A stretch of 27,821 nucleotides of DNA from JAUIEH01 sp964483375 (GTDB taxonomy: Bacteria; Pseudomonadota; Alphaproteobacteria; Caulobacterales; Maricaulaceae): the NCBI GenBank assembly GCA_964483375.1, contig CAZABJ010000038.1:1-27821 (forward strand), read 5' to 3'. The notes below the pieces were generated by a model. That model was not told the DNA's origin, ran no database searches, and saw only the letters and a program-made list of their open reading frames with translations. Position numbers and translations under genes: made by a program. Positions 16,161 to 22,603 of this stretch are shown here, in pieces. Numbering within the stretch: position 1 is the stretch's first letter; every line of letters starts with the position of its first letter.

Positions 16161-16547
16161 ATGAAAAGGCTCGCTCATCTCCTCACCGCCGGCGCGACGG
16201 CTTTGCTCGTCGCGTGTCTGGCGCAAGCGCCCGCCGCGGCCCAATCCTATGAGGGCTGGGCGCGGTTCGGCGATAGTCGTCATGACCAGCCGGCGGTGTT
16301 TTATGACACCGGCGACGCGCTGCTCTATGCGCAACGAAGCCTCAGCGCGCGGGACGCGATGCGGGCGGCTGAAGCGCGGTACCCCGGTTCGCGGGCGCTT
16401 GAGGTTATCCCCGTGCCCCGCAGCGGTCAGGCGCGCGCTTATCTCGTTCGCATTATTATAAACGGGGATCGTGTGTTCGTGCGCGTGGACGCGCGGTCGG
16501 GCGCGGTTTCCGGGCCGTGCCGGTCAGCGGCGCAATGCGGAGGCTAA
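16161..16547 (+). CDS. Exported PepSY-like protein upstream of a two-component system
   Basis: The 128-residue protein starts MKRLAHLLTAGATALLVACL, an export signal. Two processing sites are possible: signal peptidase I after APAAA (about residue 27), or signal peptidase II at the lipobox-like LVAC (Cys19). The mature part has a PepSY-like unit: ARDAMRAAEARYPGSRALEV, then AYLVRIIINGDRVFVRVDAR and SGAVSG. I chose the ATG at 16161, with CAGGG 8 bases upstream, over an ATG at 16113 that overlaps the dnaJ-like stop but adds 16 non-signal residues. In Proteobacteria, PepSY proteins often sit next to PhoPQ-like regulator/kinase pairs, as here. A sensing or modulating role in the periplasm is inference. 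Confidence 0.75.
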   Translation: MKRLAHLLTAGATALLVACLAQAPAAAQSYEGWARFGDSRHDQPAVFYDTGDALLYAQRSLSARDAMRAAEARYPGSRALEVIPVPRSGQARAYLVRIIINGDRVFVRVDARSGAVSGPCRSAAQCGG

Positions 16548-16559
16548 GGAGGCGGCCAC

Positions 16560-17237
16560 ATGCGTGTCCTGTTAGTGGAAGACGATCCTGATCTCACCCG
16601 TCAGTTGAGCGAGGCGCTCACCGATGCGGGCTACGCCGTGGATGCGGCGTCTGACGGGGAGGACGGTCACTTCCTCGGCGACACCGAGCCCTATGACGCC
16701 GTCGTCTTAGATTTGGGGTTGCCGAAGCTTGACGGGGTCAGCGTGCTTGAGAAATGGCGGGCGGACGGACGCGTCTTTCCGGTTCTTATCCTCACCGCGC
16801 GCGATCAATGGTCCCAAAAGGTCGCGGGTTTTGACGCGGGCGCGGACGACTACCTCACCAAGCCCTTCCATACCGAAGAGCTTCTGGCGCGGCTCCGCTC
16901 GATCATTCGTCGTGACAAGGGGCATGCGACGCCGATGATTGAAGTGGGTACGCTCACGGTCGATCCGCGCGCTGCGCGGGCTTTCGTCGACGGCGCGCCG
17001 GTCAAGCTGACCGCGCATGAATTCCGCATTCTGAACTACCTTGCGCATCAACGCGATAAGGTCGTCTCTCGAACCGAGCTCGTGTCCCACATTTACGACC
17101 AAGATTTCGATCGCGACTCCAACACTATCGAGGTGTTCATCGGCCGCCTGCGACGGAAAATCGGTCCTGATCGCATCGAGACCAAACGCGGCATCGGCTA
17201 CAAGCTGATCGATCCGGACGGGCCGGCCGCCGCGTGA
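16560..17237 (+). CDS. OmpR/PhoB-type response regulator
   Basis: The 225-residue regulator has a receiver domain with the acidic pocket Glu7-Asp8-Asp9, phospho-acceptor Asp51 (AVVLDLGLPKLDG), Thr79 and Lys101 (LTKPF). A winged-helix DNA-binding domain covers about 128-222 (VKLTAHEFRILNYLAHQRDK, then SNTIEVFIGRLRRKIG, then IETKRGIGYKLI). A near-perfect Shine-Dalgarno GGAGG lies 7 bases before the ATG. The stop overlaps the GTG start of the kinase (GTGA). The combination with a PhoQ-like kinase and a PepSY protein suggests envelope or cation-stress control, although no target site can be named. Confidence 0.96.
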   Translation: MRVLLVEDDPDLTRQLSEALTDAGYAVDAASDGEDGHFLGDTEPYDAVVLDLGLPKLDGVSVLEKWRADGRVFPVLILTARDQWSQKVAGFDAGADDYLTKPFHTEELLARLRSIIRRDKGHATPMIEVGTLTVDPRAARAFVDGAPVKLTAHEFRILNYLAHQRDKVVSRTELVSHIYDQDFDRDSNTIEVFIGRLRRKIGPDRIETKRGIGYKLIDPDGPAAA

Positions 17238-18244
17238 CCGCGCGCGGTTCGCTCGCATTTCGTCTCGCCGCGCTGGCGGCGATCGGCTCGGCGCTGTTTT
17301 TGTTCGTCGGCGTCGTGGCCCTGGGGTCGCTGTATCGAAACGCCGTTTACTTCGATCTCGACCAGGAGCTCATCGCCGCGTTGAGCTTGCTTGAGAGCGA
17401 CGTGAGGGTGGACGAGACCGGCGTGGTCCGGTTCGAAGACGCGCCTGAGCCGGATTTCGAGGTGGACCCGCCCTTCTGGTCCGGCGTCGCAGGCGATGCG
17501 CGGATGGAGCTGACCAATTTCAGCGGCCGGTATTGGATTGTCGGGCGTTTGGATCCGAATGAAGCGGACGGCTATGTCACGCGCGCCCGGTCGGTTTCCC
17601 TCCTCGGCGCCCTGCAACTCGATCCCGACACGCTAAGGCGCGCCATCGAGGCGGGCGGTCGGCAAATCACCGGTTATGGATTGGCCCGATGGCCGGATCC
17701 CGAACGCATGCGTCTCCGCGCCAGCGTGCTCGGCTTGGACGACGGCGCCGACTATGTGCTTGCGGTCGCCGCATCCGACTCCCTGATCCGCGATCGGATC
17801 GCGGGCTACAGGCTGCGCGGGCTCCTCTTGCTCACGCCTTTCGCGCTTCTGCTCATCGGCGCGGTGTTCTTACAGGTTCGCGTCGGCTTGGTGCCTCTGT
17901 ATCGCATGCGCGATGCGGTGGCGCAGATCCGAGAGGGCGAGCGTGAACGCCTCGACGATGAAGCGCCGGTCGAGCTGCTCCCTCTGGCTGATGAGCTGAA
18001 CGCGCTGATTGATCACAATCGCGACGTCGTGGAGCGCGCGCGCGCCCATGTCGGCAATCTCGCCCATGCGCTGAAAACGCCTATTGCGGTGTTGATGAAC
18101 GAAAGTCGGAGCGTGGAGGGCGCTTTGGCGGAGGTGGTCAGCCGGCAGTCCGCGGCGATGTCCGCCCAGGTTGACCATCACCTCAAACGCGCCAGCGCCG
18201 CGGCGCGCGCGGCCCACGTAGGGGCGCGCCCGCCGGGGAAATAG
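17234..18244 (+). CDS. Sensor histidine kinase, N-terminal part (sensor, HAMP, His-bearing dimerisation domain), ends at in-frame TAG
   Basis: The 336-residue product has membrane helix 1 (about 9-31), a periplasmic sensor domain (about 32-193) and membrane helix 2 (about 194-214). A HAMP linker follows (about 215-266; VPLYRMRDAVAQIREGERER), then a dimerisation helix with the phospho-acceptor motif AHVGNLAHALKTPIAVL. His278 is followed by A-L-K-T-P, the PhoQ-like variant of the H-box. The frame stops at TAG 18242-18244, just after the second dimerisation helix. A normal kinase continues into the ATP-binding domain, which is encoded in the same frame straight after this stop. As it stands this protein has the target His but no ATPase. 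The GTG start overlaps the regulator stop. Confidence 0.9.
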   Translation: MTARGSLAFRLAALAAIGSALFLFVGVVALGSLYRNAVYFDLDQELIAALSLLESDVRVDETGVVRFEDAPEPDFEVDPPFWSGVAGDARMELTNFSGRYWIVGRLDPNEADGYVTRARSVSLLGALQLDPDTLRRAIEAGGRQITGYGLARWPDPERMRLRASVLGLDDGADYVLAVAASDSLIRDRIAGYRLRGLLLLTPFALLLIGAVFLQVRVGLVPLYRMRDAVAQIREGERERLDDEAPVELLPLADELNALIDHNRDVVERARAHVGNLAHALKTPIAVLMNESRSVEGALAEVVSRQSAAMSAQVDHHLKRASAAARAAHVGARPPGK

Positions 18245-18247
18245 GTG
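18238..18247 (+). other. In-frame TAG followed directly by GTG inside the kinase coding frame
   Basis: The bases read GGAAATAGGTG across 18237-18247. The TAG ends the sensor half, and the next codon in the same frame, GTG, can start the ATPase half. A purine run CGGGGAAA lies a few bases upstream and could act as a weak Shine-Dalgarno for re-initiation. The frame is unchanged across the stop, so this is a nonsense change, a true split or a base-call error, but not a net frameshift. Confidence 0.7.
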
Positions 18248-18688
18248 GTTGACGGTATAGCGCGCCCGCATACGCGGGAGCATGGCGGCAAGGCGATCGC
18301 TCTGGAGGTCTCCCGCCCCGAAGAGCTGTACTTCCGGGGCGAGCGGCAGGACCTCGAAGAGATGGTCGGCAATCTGATGGACAATGCGTTCAAATGGGCG
18401 ACCGCGGCGGTGAGCGTCCGCGTTACGGCCGGCCCTGAGCCAGGACGCATGCAGGTCCTCGTGGAGGACGACGGGCCGGGCTTGCCGCCGGACAAGCGCG
18501 CCGAAGTCGTTCGCCGCGGCGCGCGGCTTGACGAAGCCGCGCCTGGGTCTGGGCTGGGGCTTTCCATCGTCGTTGATTTGGCGCGCGCTTATGCTGGCGC
18601 GTTGCGGCTCGACGACAGCCGTTTGGGCGGATTGGCCGCTGCGATCGATCTCCCCGCCGCCGGCGCCCGCCGCACAACGCAGCGTTAA
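18245..18688 (+). CDS. Histidine kinase ATP-binding (HATPase_c) part, separated from its sensor half by TAG
   Basis: The 147-residue frame starts at the GTG immediately after the TAG and contains a whole Bergerat-fold ATPase domain. The N-box is LEEMVGNLMDNAFKWA (about 38-52), the G1 box is VEDDGPGL (about 73-80) and the G2 box is PGSGLGLSIVVDLARAY (about 100-116). The leading segment VVDGIARPHT and EVSRPEELYFRGERQDLEE is the part that normally links the dimerisation helices to the N-box, so nothing appears lost at the junction. If made as a separate soluble protein it would need to act in trans on the membrane-bound half. If the TAG is an error, 17234-18688 is one ordinary kinase of 484 residues. 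Confidence 0.75.
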   Translation: MVDGIARPHTREHGGKAIALEVSRPEELYFRGERQDLEEMVGNLMDNAFKWATAAVSVRVTAGPEPGRMQVLVEDDGPGLPPDKRAEVVRRGARLDEAAPGSGLGLSIVVDLARAYAGALRLDDSRLGGLAAAIDLPAAGARRTTQR

Positions 18689-18739
18689 CCGCGTTCTGTC
18701 CATAGTGCGGTCTTAGCTCAGTGTTTTCTCGGTGGTTTT

Positions 18740-21148
18740 ATGGCCGCTCACTCGGCCCAAATGCGCGAACGCATTCTTGCGTTCCTTAAGTCCGCACCGA
18801 TCGGGTTTTCCGTAAAACTCGCCGAAGCGGCAGGCGTTTTTGCGCCTATTGCGCCCCTTTTCGACGACCTTGGCGACGCCTCCGACGCGCGCGTCGACGG
18901 CGTCGCGCGCGCCTCAGTCACGCCGATTTGGCGATGGCTCTCCCAAGATCTCGCACAAGATCAGGCGCTGGAAGCGGTGGCCGTTTGGACCGCGGAGATG
19001 GTGTCGCGGCCGGGTCGGGAAGCCCAAGCCCTTGTCGATAAGCTGCACACAGAGGGCGGTGCGGCGATGTTGTTGGCGTTGGCGTCACAGGCCCCCAAGG
19101 CGTGCCAGGGCGATGCCCGCCTTCGACGCGACATGGAAACCGCTGCGGCGCTCTTCGCGGTCGCACCGCAGGTCGCCAAGCTCGTTGCCAAGTGGCCCAA
19201 AAGCATCCCCAACGCACAGCGTCACGTCGACGGCATTGCGGCGTTTGTCGCCAAGCGGGGCGAAAAGGCGCCCGAATTGGGTCCGGCGTTGTTGTCGCTG
19301 CTTTTGCGGCGTTGCGAAAACCCAACGCAGATCCTGGCCGCCATCGACAAAATCGCGCCTCAGGTCGCGGAGCGCGACTTGTGGCGCTTCGATAGGCTGA
19401 TCGAAGCGGTGCTTGCGCTCGCGCCACCGGCTTATGCGCTGGACAGCGACCAGCCGCTCGACGCCGACGCCGCGCTCAAAGCGCTCGATGGCGAGGCGGA
19501 GTGGCTTGACCTTGCCGACCAAGCGACCCGCAACGCTAAGCGTCCAGCCTGGCGGTCGCGTATTGAAGACGTTCGGCGGGAAACCGGCCGACGTTACGAA
19601 GCGGCATGCACGCGCATCGGCGCGCAGGTGCGCGAAGCGGCCCCGAGCGGCGGCGTCTCGCCCATAGGCCCACCGGCCGAAGCGCTTAAGCTTGAGATTG
19701 AGCAGGGCGGGCGCTTCATACGCGGCGCCGCGATCTCGGCGCGGAGGCTTCGCTTTGAGGCCGCCCGCGAGTTCGCTGCGAGCGAAATCGAGAACCGCCT
19801 GAACGCCCAGTCAATTGCCGCGGCGCTTGAGGCGGCTCGCTCTCCCAGCGCAAAAACGCGCGCCAAGGCGGGGGCGCGCCTTGACATGCTGGTGCATCTG
19901 GCTTCGGGCTACCAAGGGGAAGAAGCCGGCGCCGCTTTGGCGGCCCGTGTCGCTGACGCTCGGGCGAGCTCGTTGTTTCAGGCTTGGTTCTTCGAGCCGG
20001 CGGAACCGATGATCGTGACCGCAGCAGGCCAGAAGGCCTCCACAGTCGACCGCTCCTTATTCGACAAGCTTTGGACATTGCTGTGCGAGTCCGAACACGC
20101 TGAGGCGGCAGCCGACGCTGTTGCAGCGAGCGATCGCGCCGTGACGGAAGAAGGAGAGCCCGCCGCGCGAAAACTCGCCCAAGCGCAGCGACGCGTTTTG
20201 GCGCCGCTGCTGCGGTCGCTCGTCTCTTCCTCGGAGCTTCGTGACATTGAAACGTTGGAGCGCTTGGTCGGCGGTCCAAAACGACGCGCGGCCGCGGGTC
20301 ATGTGGCGGTGGCGCTGGAACACACCGAGGTCGTCTACGGCGCGTTGGCGAGCTGGGAGCAGGGGCTGCGCCAGCTGGATGAGGATCGGGTGGACGCGTT
20401 GCGGGAAGCGTATGAGTCCGCGACGGCGATCGCGCCGGAAGTCGGTCCCGTGCTGTTGATGGTTGGCGCGCGTCGTTTGGCGAAGCCGGCGCAGATCCTC
20501 CGCGTCGTGGGCAGGATCGCCCGCAGCACCAACGAGTTCATGGTCGAGAACACCGATCTTTCGATCATCGGCGAACTTCTGATCGACGAAGCCGAGGCGG
20601 TCGCCAGGCAATTCGCCGCCCCGAAGCGGGCGCGTTTCGATGATGCGGCGATGGTCGCGGCGGTCTCGCGCTACGCCGATATCGTTTACGGCATGACCGA
20701 AGAGTTCCAGCTCTCCAAAGACGGTGCATGGGGCGGTCGGTTGTTCGCGCTCAAGTCGGCCGCCTCTGTTTCCCTGCAATCGCTTTGCGAACGCGTCGTT
20801 GACGCGGTTGAGGCCGCGACCCCGCGCCGGGTCGACCCCAAGTCCAAGCGTTGGGCCCCCGGCGGTCAGGTGAGCGACGACGAAGCGGCGGACGCAGCAG
20901 CCTACATTCGGTTCTTGCGCAACACCGCTGTGATCGACGAGCGCGCCGCCTTCGCCTCCGCGCGCCGCGCCGCGCTGAACGAGGTGACCAAGCGCGTTGA
21001 GACCTATTGCGATGCGCTGGTCGGCTCAGTTGAGGCTGACGACCAAGAGAAAGCCGCCCTCTTGAGCGTTTTGAGCATGGTCGTCAGCGCCCTTTCAGGC
21101 GAAGAAGCGGCCGCGGTGATGCGACGACGCTCCGCTGCGGCGGCATGA
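18740..21148 (+). CDS. Large helical protein of unknown function (802 residues)
   Basis: I do not recognise this protein. It begins MAAHSAQMRERILAFLKSAP and shows no signal peptide, membrane segment or nucleotide-binding motif. It is rich in Ala, Arg, Glu and Leu, with heptad-like helical stretches throughout, suggesting a HEAT/ARM-like or other alpha-solenoid build. The first 250 residues have repeat-like helix pairs (LLALASQAPKACQ, LLSLLLRRCENPTQILAAID). The middle (about 300-500) is a charged helical region and the last 250 residues include the aromatic-containing ISRYADIVYGMTEEF-like segment VSRYADIVYGMTEEFQLS. Codon use is like its neighbours, so it is a true coding gene. The ATG at 18740 is preceded only by GGTGG. 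It sits 51 bases after the kinase and 49 before ccmI. Confidence 0.8.
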   Translation: MAAHSAQMRERILAFLKSAPIGFSVKLAEAAGVFAPIAPLFDDLGDASDARVDGVARASVTPIWRWLSQDLAQDQALEAVAVWTAEMVSRPGREAQALVDKLHTEGGAAMLLALASQAPKACQGDARLRRDMETAAALFAVAPQVAKLVAKWPKSIPNAQRHVDGIAAFVAKRGEKAPELGPALLSLLLRRCENPTQILAAIDKIAPQVAERDLWRFDRLIEAVLALAPPAYALDSDQPLDADAALKALDGEAEWLDLADQATRNAKRPAWRSRIEDVRRETGRRYEAACTRIGAQVREAAPSGGVSPIGPPAEALKLEIEQGGRFIRGAAISARRLRFEAAREFAASEIENRLNAQSIAAALEAARSPSAKTRAKAGARLDMLVHLASGYQGEEAGAALAARVADARASSLFQAWFFEPAEPMIVTAAGQKASTVDRSLFDKLWTLLCESEHAEAAADAVAASDRAVTEEGEPAARKLAQAQRRVLAPLLRSLVSSSELRDIETLERLVGGPKRRAAAGHVAVALEHTEVVYGALASWEQGLRQLDEDRVDALREAYESATAIAPEVGPVLLMVGARRLAKPAQILRVVGRIARSTNEFMVENTDLSIIGELLIDEAEAVARQFAAPKRARFDDAAMVAAVSRYADIVYGMTEEFQLSKDGAWGGRLFALKSAASVSLQSLCERVVDAVEAATPRRVDPKSKRWAPGGQVSDDEAADAAAYIRFLRNTAVIDERAAFASARRAALNEVTKRVETYCDALVGSVEADDQEKAALLSVLSMVVSALSGEEAAAVMRRRSAAAA

Positions 21149-21161
21149 CGCCCTTTCTGTG

Positions 21162-21188
21162 ATTGCCTGAACCGCCTGGTCGGGCAAT
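21162..21188 (+). other. Inverted repeat between the unknown gene and ccmI
   Basis: ATTGCC (21162-21167) can pair with GGCAAT (21183-21188) around a 15-base loop. It begins 14 bases after the stop of the 802-residue protein and ends 9 bases before the ccmI start. No T-run follows, so it may be a weak terminator, an mRNA structure or chance. Confidence 0.2.
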
Positions 21189-21197
21189 ATCGCCGCC

Positions 21198-22163
21198 ATG
21201 GCATCGTTTTCCGTCGCTTTTTGGTCGTTGGCGTTCGCTGGCGCCGTCGCGCTCGCCGCTTTCGTTGCGGCGCCCTTGCTGGCGGCGCGGGCGCGCTTGG
21301 TCGCCCTCGCATTGGCGTTGAGCGTCGTGGGTGGCGCTTTTGGGGTGTTTTGGTCCGGCGGGGCGCCGCGGCCCGGAGCGCCGCTCGCAGACCGTATTGA
21401 GGCGTTGCGCGCGCCGGGGGCCGATCCCGCCGCCTTCACACTGCAAGAGCGCATCATCGTTTTGCGGTCCATCGCCGAAGAAAACCCTGAAGACGACATG
21501 GCCATCCGTTTTCTAGGCGACGCCTATCTGGAGGCCGGCAGAACCTTCGAAGCCGTCGCCGCGAGAGAAGCCCTTGCGAGCCGCTCAGGGCCTGAGGACG
21601 GCTATGCCTTCGCCGCCCTGGGCGAGGCGCTGGTGGCGTTGAATGAGGGGGCGGTCACGCCCGAAGCGGTTCGGGCGTTTGAAGAAGCGCTGGCGCGGGA
21701 TGAGAGCGAACCGCTCGCGCGCTGGCATTTGGGGCTCGCGCAGTATCAAGGCGGCGACCGGCGCGAAGCAGCGCGCGCCTGGGGCGCGTTATTGTTGGAT
21801 CTCGACCCGATGGCCAGCGCACGCATCGCCCATGACGCGGTGGAGCGGCTGTCGCGGCCGGCCGCGCCGGTGATGGACGCAGGCGCGGTGGATGTCGCTG
21901 CGATGGCCGGGGCGGTGGACGACCCTGAGGCCTTCGCTGAGGGCATGGTGTCGCGCTTGTCCGCGCGGTTGGCCGATGACGGAGGAGACCTCCCCGGCTG
22001 GTTGGCGTTGGCGCGCGCGCGCGCGGTCTTGGGCGACCAAGAGGGCGCGCGCCAAGCGCTTGATGCGGCGGAAGAGGCGACGACCTGGACCGAGGGCGAG
22101 CGGTTGTTGCTGCGCAGCGCCCGTGTGGTGCTCGATGCGGACGCAAGAGAAGGAGAGGGCTGA
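21198..22163 (+). CDS. ccmI: Cytochrome c maturation protein CcmI (CycH), short-loop form
   Basis: The 321-residue protein has two hydrophobic helices at about 5-28 and 33-52 and a long periplasmic part with TPR-like helices (about 85-300; AIRFLGDAYLEAGRTFEAVA, YAFAALGEALVALNEGA, ARWHLGLAQYQGGDRREAAR). CcmI holds apocytochrome c for the CcmF/CcmH haem-ligation complex. The position before ccmE, ccmF and ccmH supports the call. Usual CcmI proteins carry a long cytoplasmic loop between the two helices, with an YRDQL-type helix. Here only about 4-5 residues (ARAR) separate them, so that loop seems absent. No Shine-Dalgarno is obvious before the ATG. The stop TGA shares its last base with the ccmE start (TGATG). 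Confidence 0.85.
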   Translation: MASFSVAFWSLAFAGAVALAAFVAAPLLAARARLVALALALSVVGGAFGVFWSGGAPRPGAPLADRIEALRAPGADPAAFTLQERIIVLRSIAEENPEDDMAIRFLGDAYLEAGRTFEAVAAREALASRSGPEDGYAFAALGEALVALNEGAVTPEAVRAFEEALARDESEPLARWHLGLAQYQGGDRREAARAWGALLLDLDPMASARIAHDAVERLSRPAAPVMDAGAVDVAAMAGAVDDPEAFAEGMVSRLSARLADDGGDLPGWLALARARAVLGDQEGARQALDAAEEATTWTEGERLLLRSARVVLDADAREGEG

Positions 22164-22603
22164 TGCGGCGGCGGAACGCGCGGTTGACGATGCTGGGGCT
22201 TGGCGCTGCCGCCCTCACCCTGGCGGTGGGGCTCGCCGCGTTTGGATTGCGCGATGCGGTCGCCTTTTTCCGAACCCCTTCTGAGGTGCTGGAAAACCCG
22301 CCCGCGCCCGGCCGATCGATTTCCTTGGGCGGCTTGGTGGCCTTGGGCAGCATCACCCAAGACGAGGAAGCGATCCTCTTCCGGGTCACCGACGACCAGA
22401 GCGGCATGATGGTCCGCTATTCAGGACCAATCCCCGACCTTTTCCGCGAAGGCCAATGCGTCATCGCCCAGGGCGTGTTGCAGCCTGACGGGGTGTTCGC
22501 CGCCCGCCGCGTCCTCGCCCGCCATGACGAGACCTATCAGCCTCGCGAAATCGAGGCGGCGCCGCGTTTGGCGGAGAGCTGCGGTCGGGCGACGCCGTCG
22601 TGA
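22163..22603 (+). CDS. ccmE: Cytochrome c maturation haem chaperone CcmE (CycJ)
   Basis: The 146-residue protein has a single N-terminal membrane helix (about 8-29) and a periplasmic OB-fold domain: SISLGGLVALGSI, ILFRVTDDQSGMMVRYSGPI, PDLFREGQCVIAQGVL. The haem-binding motif is RRVLARHDETYQP, with His121 as the residue that binds haem covalently and Tyr125 as the axial ligand (HDENYMP in E. coli). CcmE takes haem from CcmC/CcmD and gives it to CcmF. Translation is probably coupled both ways: TGATG with ccmI and GTGA with ccmF. The length is normal for the family. Confidence 0.96.
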   Translation: MRRRNARLTMLGLGAAALTLAVGLAAFGLRDAVAFFRTPSEVLENPPAPGRSISLGGLVALGSITQDEEAILFRVTDDQSGMMVRYSGPIPDLFREGQCVIAQGVLQPDGVFAARRVLARHDETYQPREIEAAPRLAESCGRATPS

